Origin: Apostichopus japonicus
Lineage: Eukaryota > Echinodermata > Holothuroidea > Aspidochirotida > Stichopodidae
DNA: 64,000 bases
Reading direction: 5' to 3'
Assembly: GCF_037975245.1 (NCBI RefSeq)
Contig: NC_092578.1
Span: forward strand, 19,381,321 to 19,445,320
Part shown: positions 13,155 through 24,314 of the stretch, piece by piece
Layout of the letters: the number at the start of each line of letters is the position of its first letter
Numbering within the stretch: the first letter of the stretch is position 1
Made by a program: the position numbers and the translations under genes
Notes under the pieces: model-generated
Database searches by the model: none
What the model saw: only the letters and a program-made list of their open reading frames with translations
Told to the model about the DNA's origin: nothing

Positions 13155-16100
13155 ATGTATAGACTTCCAAGTGTATTACGTCCAGTGGCATCACATGTAC
13201 TGAGGCCCTCAATCCAGAGATCTTTAGCTCCTTCCTTGACAAGAAGCTATGCTAAAGATATCAAATTTGGTGCAGAAGCAAGAGCATTGATGTTGCAGGG
13301 AGTTGATCTCTTAGCTGATGCAGTTGCTGTTACATTAGGACCTAAGGTAAAGTTGCAAATAATGTAGGGACATTACATAAAGATTGAAACATACATCTAG
13401 GTTCATGAATCTTACCGAGTTTTGATGGAATCATGTTCTTTCATAATGCTGTAAACTGTATCCCCACATTAAGTTTATCCACCAGTTGTGATCCATGCTA
13501 TTGTACATACACACTGATATATGCTCCTCTGAATTCTAGGAAGTCACAAAGATTCTTGCTGGCAAAATCTTCAGAATTTGGTGTAATATAAATATATAAG
13601 TATCCCAGTGACCATTAATCCTGTTGCAATTTTTCTGATGTGCCATGCTAATCCCTTGGCGTAGTTAAGGGTTGGGGGTAACCAATTATTTCAAATCATT
13701 TTACATAATCATAAGTCTATTACCAAGTGCAAGAGTAGTGGATTTAAGTTCATTTCAACGTGCAATGGTGAATTAATGAGGACTAGCTTTGTTTTCACAG
13801 GGTAGAAATGTCATTATTGAACAAAGCTGGGGTGGCCCCAAGATTACCAAGGATGGGGTGACAGTAGCCAAAGCAATAGAACTCAAAGACAGATGGCAGA
13901 ATGTTGGCGCCAAACTGGTTCAAGACGTCGCAAACAGTGCGAATGAGGAAGCAGGGGACGGTACGACTACCGCCACAGTCCTTGCCAGGGCAATTGCAAA
14001 GGAAGGCTTTGAAAAGATCAGCAAGGGCGCCAACCCAGTTGAGGTTAGGAGGGGCATAATGCAAGCCGTTGAAGTGGTGGTGGAACATCTAAAGAAGAAC
14101 TCCAGACCTGTCACAACACCTGAAGAAATCGCTCAGGTGAGTTGTTATTCTATGTAAGGGGAAGAAAGACCGTTGCAAAGAATAATGTACATAGTGTTCA
14201 AATTTTGTGTAGTAGCTAGTTTAATTCTCTGAACTTTTTTTTCAAACTTCTATTGTTCCTTTGTACAAAACTTGCAATACTTCAGGCTTGCACTTGTGTG
14301 GCATTTGTCAGTTTTAATAGCATTTTGCTATACAGTGATACCAGACAAATGATTTCTTGCATTGAATTGGTTGGAATAATATACATATCTTTGTGATACA
14401 AACTTTGTTAAGAATGAATGGGAAAACTTAAACCCAACAGGGATGATTTGACAAATAAAGTGTGTTCAAATAGTCAAACTTTTACAAAGTTACTCAAGTC
14501 TCTGACGTTCAGAAGCCTCATCTATACCTGCTATAATATGGCATGCATTTTAAAGAGGAATGTTCATCATTTAATTCAACTAGAGAAACTACTGGTCATT
14601 TTTTTAAGTTTCATTTTAATTTTGTGACAGGTGGCAACCATATCGGCAAACGGAGACACAGTGATTGGTGATCTCATCTCCAAGGCCATGAAGACTGTTG
14701 GTAGGTACGGAGTCATCACAGTGAAAGATGGCAAAACTTTGAACGACGAATTAGAAATCATTGAGGGTCTCAAGTTTGACAGAGGGTACATCTCACCATA
14801 TTTCATCAACACACCAAAAGGTAAAGAAAATCATTTCAGTTTTGTCTGAAGGTATTCACATGCTTGAGTTTGCATTTAATTTAGTGGTACCATACATGAA
14901 TATAAAGTAGAGATAAGTAGAGATAAAGATACCTGTGCACAGGTGTTACTGTAGGCTGTTGTACTTGCATCTCTGTGATGTTAAACTTTGTCTCAGATGT
15001 GTAATTTATGCAGTCTCATATTATGATTTGAAGTGAGGAAAGGTATAGTAAAGAACAAGGGAAAAGGAGGGGAAGAACAAGGGAGGGAGAAGTGGGGGGG
15101 GGGTGCTAGTGTCAGTGTTGACTCTTAGCGTGCCATCTTTCTTGCAAGTTCTAGAATATTATTCATAAATCTCGATATTATATTTGCATTCATGCTTCAT
15201 GTTGTGGATTTGTTCAATCATTCACAGGACAAAAGGTAGAATACCAGGATGCTCTCCTCCTACTCTGTGAAAAGAAAATTTCAAACATCCAATCAGTAAT
15301 ACCAGCACTAGAGCTTGCCAATGCTCAGAAAAGACCCTTGGTCATCATTGCAGAGGATGTTGATGGTGAGGCTCTCACGACTCTTGTATTGAACAGGTGA
15401 GTTGAAGTGGGCTGAGGGAGGCTATGAAGGAGGCTGAGGGGTGGGGAAGAGGAGTAGTGGAGGGGCAGGGGGGTTTAAGTGAAGGAAATGAAGTTAAAAA
15501 GAAACTGGATAAACAGTGACAAAACCAAACAATCACATTATTGCTAGAACCTTAAGAAACCAAACTTCCTAAGTAAATATAAAGTATATTGGAATGGTCC
15601 TTGCTGGTCAAAAAGGGTTCTTTCTTCTCTTTGAGGTACAAGTGCAATGCAACATGTTGACTCATTTGTGTACTTTGACCATTAGCTTCTACATGTGTGT
15701 ACATTTAAAGATCAAATCAAGTTTAGCCAAGTGGAAATCCTACAATGTGGAGAAGGTTTTAACTTTGGTTGATAGGTGAAATTCATTCTTTGGTTTCTTT
15801 GGGAAATGCATCTGGAACATAGTTTTTCTCTTGCTGAAATTGCAGTCTTATTGTGTATATTAATGGTTGCATATATTAATGGTTGCATATATTAATGGTT
15901 GCATATATTAATGGTTGCATATATGTTAATGGTTGCATATATAATGGTTGCATATATTAATGGTTGTTTAATGTTCTTATTTGTATTAAAGGTTGAAGGT
16001 TGGTCTTCAGGTGTGTGCAGTGAAGGCTCCTGGTTTTGGTGACAACAGGAAGAACCAATTACATGATATGGCTGTAGCATCTGGAGGCATTGTAAGCATT

Positions 16101-19100
16101 CATCATCTTTATTTGCAATCAGCAAACTTATGATTATGATATGATTATGATTATGATAAGGAATAAAAGTTTCATTCCCAGCCTTTGTAAACAAATTGGA
16201 AATAATTTATTTCATCATCTTTATTTGCAATCAGCAAACTTATTATAATAAGGAATAATAGTTTCATTCACAGCCTTTGTAAGCAATTTGGAAATAATTA
16301 ATAGCAGCAAATTTAATGAAAAGTGTACAAAGATATTGGTGCTTTTGTTGTTTCATGCTGTGAGATGAAATCTGTGCAAGGATTTAATATACAAACTAGA
16401 CAACATTCTGCTTTAATGAAATCCTTAGGTTTGCCGATCTTGGATCAAATTTGGATCATCCACATTAGTTACAGATATCAGTACTAGTATGATACTTTTG
16501 TGCTACAATATTAGCTGTACAGTTTTAGTGATGCAAATTGTCGATTTATTTCTAACAGGTGTTTGGAGATGAAGCTGTGGATGTAAAACTTGAAGAAGTG
16601 CAATTCCAGGATCTGGGTAAAGTCGGTGAGATATCCATTACCAAAGATGACACTCTTATACTCAAGGTGAGCTACACGTCATATAACACATTTTCACTGT
16701 ACTCTTTGCTGTTGATTTAATGTTCTATGCTGTAATAGGTGTTACAAAGTTAGGTGTTAAAGGTAATAGCCTCAAAATGCCATCGACTCCACTCTCCTAC
16801 CCCACCTCCCCACCCCCACCCCAAATGAAAGTTTTTAAAAATGTACTTCATTTTTCACACTTATAATGGACATTACAAACTTAACCCCCATTTTGGTAGG
16901 GAGGGTTGGGGGGGGGTGGAGTTTGGAGGAGAGGGCGGGAGTGACTGTACCAAATTGTCATATTTTTCTACCATTAGTGCCTTTGCTGTCAATGTTGTTT
17001 CATGTGTGTGTTGTCAGTTATGTGTATCTCAATGTGTAATTTTCTGTAACATTTCTTGCTTGTCTTCTACTCAATGTCAGGGCAAAGGAGACAAAGAAGC
17101 TATCGAGAGGCGGGTAGCTCTTATCAAGGAGGAAATGGAAAGCACAAATTCTGAATATGAGAAGGAGAAATTGTCAGAGAGATTGGCCAAGTTATCAGAT
17201 GGTGTGGCAGTCTTGAAGGTTAGAGAAGATTTGCATATTACTTACAACTGTTGATGTATAGAAGAATGTCTTCATGAATATGCATGTATCACTATCAGAT
17301 CTTTGCAGCAGTTCCTTTAATAGTAGGTGTGATGTAAAAACACTTGGATATGCTCAATAAATGTCCTTAGGCACAAAATTAGATTGGATGTATTTATAAT
17401 TTTAAAATTCTTGATAGTAATGCTAGGCAGTGATACCTAAAATAACATGTTTCCAATAAACTGTAGAGGCTTCTCTTGTGATTAATCTCGAGCAGTTGTG
17501 GCATGAGTCTGTGAGTCTAATAGACCGCATGTTTCTCTGACAGGTCGGGGGCTCTAGTGAGGTTGAAGTTAACGAGAAGAAGGATCGTGTAAACGATGCC
17601 TTGTGTGCCACCCGAGCTGCAGTTGAGGAGGGTATCGTTCTCGGTGGCGGTGTTGCACTGCTCAGATGTATTCCAGCTTTAGATAATGTTCCAACCGCAA
17701 ACGATGACCAAAAGACAGGTAGGTTGATACCTGGATCTCGACACCTCTTTTACTTAGGGTTACCGGACATCCAGATAAATGATGTATTTGCAACAAAAAC
17801 ATGTCCTTCCGCTGGCAAACTAAATTTTCTTATAGGTCTTTGTGTAAGGTTTAAAATTGTCATGTTTTTAGGATGTGCACGCATTCAGGGGGGTTAATTT
17901 GACTAACGTTTAAGTGACCATGTAAGAAGTGAAATATAATCGTTATCTACACACAAACATTAGTGATGGCTGCATATTTGCTTTACAAGCGTGGTGGGAA
18001 AAGCTCAGTAATTTGTGCTACATAGTTGTAACAAGTACTAGGGCTGACAAACATTTGTAAACAAGTGTATTAATTTAGATGGTCAATATCATTATCAGCT
18101 ATATAGAGGTTGTGCAAGGCTCCAAATAGTCAAGTATTAACTTGGCAGTGGTTTTGTTTTTGGTGAGCCAAGTTTATGTCTTCTACTTGTTCTCTGGGTT
18201 AATTAGTTACATTGTTGTAACCAAACCTCAAAGGACTTAAACAGCTACCAATCTTATCTGAGACAGGAGCTTGCTACATCCGTTGTGTACATACTGGATA
18301 GCTTGTGGTTGCCTTGTTATCAGGACTCGATAGGTTAGAGTTATCCCTGTAGGAATCATTTTGGGGTTTGGTTGAAAAGTTAAATAGCAAATGATCAAAT
18401 CAATCCACCCTCCAATAATTTGTCACAGAGTGAATGTGAATGTCCAAGAACTAATCATTTAGCTCTGATCTAAAAAGTGTGTTGCCAAGGCCAATCTGCA
18501 TAGTAGTCGGAATAGACTCAACAAATAGCAGATCCAAAATTTTCTTTATCTTTACTGAGTGAACCCTTTACTAAATTACACAAGTTCTTGATCCCACCAT
18601 GATGGACTGAGCCCACCTGATATAATTTCTGAAAAGATTGTACATCTTCCTTGACATTTTTATTCCAAATAAATTCTCATAGATATGTCACCTTACTACA
18701 GAGCAAACTTTGGTAACATGGGCCTTGATAACATTCTGTCAATTAGCTGGGCTGGATTGGATAACAGAGGGGAGGGGGAGGTGCAGGGTGAGGATGCTGG
18801 ATTGGATAACAGAGGGGAGGGGGAGGTGCAGGGTGAGGATGCTGGATTGGATAACAGAGGGGAGGGGGTGAGATGCAGGGTGAGAATGCTGGATTGGATA
18901 ACAGAGGGGAGGGGGGAGGTGCAGGGTGAGGATGCTGGATTGGATAACAGAGGGGTGTGGGTGAGGTGCAGGGTGAGAATGCTTGGTTTTTAATTTTGTT
19001 TATGATTTTGCCTATGTGTTGATTACAGTAATTCTTTATCTTTTGTTTCAGGTGTTGAAATTGTTAGGAGATCCCTGAAGATCCCTTGCCAGACGATTGC

Positions 19101-19922
19101 ATTAAATGCTGGTCTAGAGGGCTCCCTGGTGGTAGAGAAGATCATCTCATCATCGGAAGAGATCGGATACGATGCTCTTAAAGGAGAATACGTAGATATG
19201 GTGAAGAAAGGCATTATTGATCCTACCAAGGTATGACTCAACACTTGATACTCTCATTGTTCTAGCCAAAACTGTCTGTTGTTAGGGTTATAAGTTTATT
19301 TATGATTTCCAACTGGGTTTTCAGTTCTTGGTTTACCTGCATAAATGCTTCATAAATTTATGGGTGTATCAGAACACATCATTATTTATCCCTGGCCTGG
19401 CCCCCTAATTGAATGTGGACCCCGGCTGTAGCCCAACCTGACCCTCCTTATCTGCCCTGCTAGTATACATATACATATTAGATTCCAATATGCCAACAGT
19501 ATGAGTACAAATCCATGCGGAAGAGTTCAAAGCAAAAGCAACTCTGCGAGAATATGATTAAAAGGACTCTCATGTCAACCTCAGTGTAAAATCCAATTTA
19601 AAATCAAGATATGTAGTATTCTATACATCTATGTGATGGTTTGACTAGCAAAATCATAGTAAGAATGTACACTGTGTTCATTTAGCATGCTCTTGATATT
19701 ATTGAACTTATACAGTAATAGAATTTAAACTTTGTGTTTCTCCTTCAGGTGGTAAGGACAGCGCTGATTGACGCCTCTGGTGTAGCATCCCTCCTCGCAA
19801 CCGCCGAGTGTCTGGTGACTGAAATTCCCAAGGAGGATAAAACGGATCCCATGGCAGGAATGGGTGGTATGGGTGGTATGGGTGGCATGGGTGGCATGGG
19901 GGGTATGGGAGGAATGATGTAG
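13155..19922 (+). CDS. HSPD1: 60 kDa heat shock protein, mitochondrial (HSP60, group I chaperonin)
   Basis: HSP60 is the ATP-driven double-ring folding chamber of the mitochondrial matrix and partner of HSP10. Ten coding exons: 13155-13346, 13801-14136, 14631-14820, 15228-15396, 15992-16091, 16559-16666, 17081-17218, 17544-17718, 19052-19230 and 19749-19922 (TAG). They sum to 1761 bases, 586 residues (human 573). Residues 1-33 are an Arg/Ser-rich transit peptide ending [12 protein letters not shown], matching the known cleavage zone. Nucleotide-binding blocks are visible: [29 protein letters not shown], and [12 protein letters not shown] in the C-terminal equatorial half. The apical and intermediate parts include [11 protein letters not shown] and [19 protein letters not shown]. 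The C-terminus is the group-specific GGM tail, about six repeats ending GGMM. Introns carry several tandem repeats listed separately. Confidence 0.97.
15856..15967. repeat. 16-bp tandem repeat in HSPD1 intron
   Basis: About seven copies of TTAATGGTTGCATATA-type units, slightly variable in length, end 24 bases before the acceptor of the exon at 15992. Confidence 0.8.
16098..16290. repeat. Direct duplication in HSPD1 intron
   Basis: A segment starting TTCATCATCTTTATTTGC and ending near CAGCCTTTGTAA is present twice, from about 16100 and from about 16213. The first copy also has a short GATTAT microsatellite. This looks like a recent tandem duplication. Confidence 0.75.
17756..17890. mobile_element. 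Possible hAT-like element end in HSPD1 intron
   Basis: TTAGGGTTACCGGACATCC resembles the GGTGACCAGA-ATCC end sequences of non-autonomous DNA transposons. A related end, read on the minus strand, occurs near 21405-21437. No second terminus was found for either, so borders are guesses. Confidence 0.25.
18747..18985. repeat. 45-bp minisatellite in HSPD1 intron
   Basis: About five copies of a purine-rich unit starting CTGGATTGGATAACAGAGG and ending GCAGGGTGAGGATG. It keeps an open reading frame by chance (18685-18993), which should not be read as a gene. It lies about 65 bases before the acceptor of the exon at 19052. Confidence 0.85.
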
Positions 19923-20551
19923 AGAACTCACTGATGACTATAACTAAAACCAATATATGATGTGAAATGTCAAAACAGTCCAGTGTGAAATGAGATTGTA
20001 GCTATTGGATGAAAATCCCCTTTAAGCTCCAAGAGACATTTGAGGAAACTTTTATATTCTAGAGCAAATGGACCATGAACCTGGTGTATCGCTTTTGTAA
20101 CCCTTGTGCTCTCAGTTTTTGTATTGGATGAAAATTAAACAGAGTTTGGTGATTCTGCTTGTGAAGCTGTTCTTTGCTGCATTGGGGATGATTCATAATT
20201 AATGTGCAAGCTATGATAAAGGAGACAGACATCCCATCTAGGATCTCAGAGATAAGCATTTCTTTTCCCCACCCACTTATCAGGAGGTAAAATAATTTGA
20301 GGAGAAGAGAAAATCTGTGATTTATACCAATCATTTCTTCTATCCTTGCTTTGCATCTGGTCAAACTGTGATATTTAAATCAAGTTTTTTAACGAAGTAA
20401 TCATTGATCGATTGACTTTTCATATACAGTCTCCTATGTATTTGGACAGGGTGTGATGCTTTTGCTCTCCTCTCTCCACATGTATGAGAGCTGGCAACTT
20501 GGTGAAGCCAGATTAATGAAAGATATTCAAATGTACAAGTTTGAGGACAAA

Positions 20552-20557
20552 AATAAA
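20552..20557 (+). terminator. Candidate poly(A) signal of HSPD1
   Basis: AATAAA lies 630 bases after the HSPD1 stop and is followed by ATATAAAG and a GT-rich stretch (TGTGTTTTGTTTTA from 20580) that could serve as the downstream element. Confidence 0.55.
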
Positions 20558-21477
20558 GAAATATAAAGTACAAAGAAAAGTGTGTTTTGTTTTATATATT
20601 ACAAGCAAATGACAGTATCATTGAAAATAACAATAAAGACATATTTTGGAGTAGCCAAAATAACCATTAATAGGATCACTTTACATACTCTACAGTAAAG
20701 GTAGTAAGAGAACTACAGATATAATGTAAACTCATTATTCCCAGTGACTCTAATTGAAAAAATCTGACATCCTGTTGAAATAGCTAACAACCAATAGTGA
20801 AAAAAGGTTATAGGTGAAACATACAAACAGCATTAGACTGGTGGAGTGAACAGTTGAAACATAAATTGGAAAATGATTCTATTTTTGCAATTCTTTGTGT
20901 CAAAAACTAAGAAAAACAGAAAGCCATGAGGCTGCATTCGATATATGCGAAAATTGAATGTTAACAGTGCATGCAAGGTTCTCTGTTGACTCCATCATAT
21001 CGACATCATGAGTTGTGTTACTGCAGACTGGATGTTTAAAGGGAGTGGTAGAATTTTTGTTTCAAGGATTATGGTCAAATGTCTCAGTTTTGAATACCAG
21101 CTAAGAAATCTGGTTTTAGTACTGGATTACGTTTGTAATTGTAAACAACCCAAGCTTGCTTTCATGCTGTCCCAATATACAAATGGAAGCACAAACATGT
21201 ACTATTCATATTATTCAGGGCCTAAATATTTGGGCCATTCCTAGGAACATGAAGTCGGGGGACATTTCAAGAACTTTAAATTGCAATTATTCAGGGTCTT
21301 TCTAAAAATTTGGGCCATTCTTAGGACAGAACCTTAAGTCGTGCGTTATTTCCGCAGGCCTTTTTTTCTTATCCTTGGACGGCCCATGAAATCTGGGGAC
21401 TGTCCCTAATTTCCAGGGATATCTGGTCACCTTAGTTAAAACCCCAGAGATGGCAGTTTGAATATTTTGCCCCCCAG

Positions 21478-22075
21478 CAGTTGAAATATTAGATATGTGC
21501 ATTATTTCAAAACAGTGACTGTGGTGCAGTTGGTAGTGCTCTGTAACTGAGGGAGTGAAACTCCATGCCTAGGGTTCTAACCCCAGAGAGATCATTTTTA
21601 ATTTTCTGCTCTTTTCCTCCTTCCATTCTGAAGTTGAAATATTAGAAACGAGCAATATTTCTTAACAGTTACTGTGGCGCAGTTGGTAGTGCTCTGTAAC
21701 TGACAGAGTCAGATAAACTCCATGTCTAGGGTTCAAATACCAGAGAGAGCATTTTAAATTTTCTGCTCTTTTCCTCCTTCCATTCTGAAGTTGAAATATT
21801 AGAAACGAGCAATATTTCTCAACAGTTACTGTGGCGCAGTTGGTAGTGCTCTGTAACTGAGTCAGATAAACGCCATGTCTAGGGTTCAAACACCAGAGAG
21901 ATCATTTTTTATTTTCTGCTCCTTTCCTCCTTCCATTCTGAGGTTGAAATATTAGAAACGAGCAGTATTTCTTAACAGTTACTGTGGTGCAGTTGGTAGT
22001 GCTCTGGACTGGAGAGAGTCAGACAAACTCTATGTCTGCGGTTCAAGTCCAGCTGGAGCCTTTTAATTTTCTGTT
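21478..22075 (+). repeat. Tandem array of four tRNA-like units (SINE-type)
   Basis: Units of about 143-157 bases repeat four times. Each carries an A-box-like TGGYGCAGTTG (21532, 21675, 21832, 21985) in the context GTGGCGCAGTTGGTAGTGCT. In unit 4 a canonical B box GGTTCAAGTCC follows at 22040-22050; units 1-3 have degraded B boxes. Between tRNA-like parts is a shared tail with TTGAAATATTAGAAACGAGC and TTTTCCTCCTTCCATTCTG. The acceptor ends do not pair, so these are tRNA-derived repeats, not functional tRNA genes. Confidence 0.7.
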
Positions 22076-22130
22076 CTTTGGAGCAGGTGGAAGTATAAAG
22101 GTAAGAAACAAAGTTTATTTCATTGGGAAC

Positions 22131-22200
22131 CAAAATGGTGTAATGGGTAGTTCCGTTGATTAGAAGTTTCTGATCAGCTCGGTTCAAGCCCTGGCTTGGT
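22131..22200 (+). repeat. tRNA-like segment with A and B boxes
   Basis: An A-box-like TGGTGTAATGG (22136-22146) and B box GGTTCAAGCCC (22181-22191) sit at near tRNA spacing. The sequence differs from the array next to it, so it is a separate tRNA-derived family. No cloverleaf acceptor stem was found. Confidence 0.45.
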
Positions 22201-22235
22201 TTTGATCTTGGGTGAGTAATCACTGTAAAAGAACA

Positions 22236-22412
22236 TCCCCCTCCCTGACAAGGTTTCCAAGTGGTCAGGGTGGATTCCGATACCCCCCTCTCCCTGATGC
22301 AAAGTGGCCAGGGAGGCAAGTGGACAAGGTGGGTTCCGCGGCACCCCTCTCCCTGACAAGGTTCCCAAGGGGACTAGGTGAGTTCCGCGCCTCCCTGCTC
22401 CCTGACCAGGAT
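22236..22412. repeat. GC-rich tandem repeat of CTCCCTGACAAGG units
   Basis: Related segments containing CTCCCTGA, AAGT/GGG, CAGG and GGTGGRTTCCG recur about three times at roughly 55-75 base spacing. It lies between two tRNA-like segments and may be the body of one composite repeat. Confidence 0.5.
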
Positions 22413-22494
22413 CAGGTGAGGAAATGTTTTAAAAAACGCCAAAGTCCAAACAATTGGATCTTTAAATCTTTGAAAAGCATCCTACAACAGGGTC

Positions 22495-22560
22495 TCACCT
22501 AACGGTCTAGTGGTTAAAAATTTTTTTGTCATCACAAGGTCCCAGGTTCAATCCCAACTT
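22495..22560 (+). repeat. tRNA-like segment (TCTAGTGGTTA type)
   Basis: TCTAGTGGTTA (22506-22516) resembles the D-arm/A-box region of Glu/Asp/Gly-type tRNAs, and GGTTCAATCCC (22545-22555) is a good B box. The anticodon region is an A/T run and the acceptor stem does not pair, so this is a pseudogene or SINE head. Confidence 0.45.
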
Positions 22561-23471
22561 CTGCTTTCCTTTTACTAGTCCTCAAGTAAAAGACACAAGA
22601 AAACAAAATAGAGTACACCATTACGCCAACAGGCTTATTAATTCATTGCCACATTTTAAAACATTTTAATGTAAACAGTGCACACACCTAGTTCCTTTTA
22701 CTTAATAAGGAGGACCCACATAACCAAGTGAGCAGTTTCGAATTGATCTTGTTTACAAGGTTTTTAGACTTTTAATTTACACTTGGTCTTGTATTAAAAT
22801 GAACCATTTTCCATTTACTTTTGAGTGAGCCATGAAATATTTCTACATAATCTGAAACCTTCACCCTCAATCTATTTACAGAGATCTATGTAATAACAAT
22901 CATGTTGCTGTTCTTATATCAACCTTCTACATCCAACCTTTTCAAATGTTGTCTCTCACATATTAAGTGTAATAACTTTGTCGCTTAACTTCCGAACATA
23001 ACACAGTACATTAAATTTGAACAATCTTGATGGAATAAGGTGGCGTTATGTTTTCAAACTAGGGAATGGTTTCAACCCTAACTGGGACATACATAGCTGA
23101 CAATGGACGAAGAGAGAGATCCTACCAGAGATTTTAAAAGAAAAGCGACATTAAATTTTCAGGTCTCACTCTGCTAAACATTTAAAAAGATTTTTGTGTT
23201 GACTTAAACGAATTTTATGACAATCTTTAATACCATGATCCCATAACAATAAAGGTCAATACAGCTTCACTAGTTTTATTAAGATTCACTCCATCACACA
23301 TACAAACACACATTCTTTTAAAGACACAAATTAACTCATTGTAACTTTTACCTTCATAAAAGTGTTTTTTATAAACAAATGGATTATTTGCAGGGTATTT
23401 TCTTCTAAGTTAAAGTACTACAGACACCTAGCCAATTTGCCCCATATCCAGTACATTTGTTGTGTGATCAT

Positions 23472-23477
23472 TTTATT
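23472..23477 (-). terminator. Candidate poly(A) signal of SF3B1
   Basis: Plus-strand TTTATT reads AATAAA on the minus strand, about 840 bases beyond the SF3B1 stop. It is the nearest perfect signal I found; another is at 23275-23280. Confidence 0.35.
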
Positions 23478-24314
23478 CAAAATCTGTTGAAATATTTAGG
23501 AAACCTTTTTACGTTTCCAAGATATACACATTTGCAGTTTTGATAAACCTGGGCAACTCATTAAATGTGTGCAACTATGACGTGGAGTGTTGCGCACATC
23601 AATTTTTTTTTTAGGCCTTAATAAGTTACAAGCCTGCATACATCATTTGAATAATGTGATGTACTTCTTTTCAAAGAAGACAATAAAATATTTCCAAAAA
23701 TTGCCTTCCGCTACAAAGTTGTGTTCACTGTCTTTGAAACGAAGGTTGTAAACACAAAGGAATAAAACATAACAGAAAATTAGGCAGTCACTCCCCTTTA
23801 CATCATCAATGTGCATAACTAGCTAATGTCCATTCATACATAAAACTAGAATTACTAATAAAAATGAAATGGTCAATTTTTGATGGATTTTGATGGTCGT
23901 TGCAGATTTTGGCATGATTTCTAAGGCCTATTTGAGTGTTTAGGACAACATTGTTCATAGGTGTCCGAAGACCTTTAAGAAATAATATAGCGCTGTGCCT
24001 TCCAAAATAATGAACTCAGAGAAAGTATTTGCAATTGTCTGGTAATCTCTGCTGACATGGCAATGCGTACTCCTCCTACTAAGTAGAGAGTGGAAACAGA
24101 GGCGGGAGGGTGCGGCAGCCACTTCATGGACAGAGTTGGTTTCCATCTTTCACCGGTCTGTGAGTTTCCTAGGTTGATTCCCTATGGTACAATTCATCTC
24201 TTCCTAAACTCATCCAGGTAATGGAAACGTAACTGTTAGGATTGCTGAAGTACCCCACCCTCCCTGGTAGTAAGCCATCCGTACCAATGACTCAGTTACT
24301 TTTATCTGATATTT

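Larger units (their letters stand above)
19923..24314. other. HSPD1 3' UTR, convergent intergenic DNA and SF3B1 3' UTR
   Basis: HSPD1 and SF3B1 converge here. Apart from the two UTRs, the stretch holds a possible transposon end near 21225-21437, a tandem array of tRNA-like units (21478-22075), two more tRNA-like segments (22131-22200, 22495-22560) and a GC-rich tandem repeat (22236-22412). From 22600 to 23460 I see only AT-rich unique-looking sequence. No coding exon was recognised. Confidence 0.6.

Noticed and set aside
18685-18993. 102-codon frame with repeated [14 protein letters not shown]
   Set aside because: It is created by the 45-bp minisatellite in an HSPD1 intron and has no independent support.
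21975-22055. Functional tRNA gene in the last array unit
   Set aside because: A and B boxes are good, but acceptor ends do not pair and sister units are clearly decayed.
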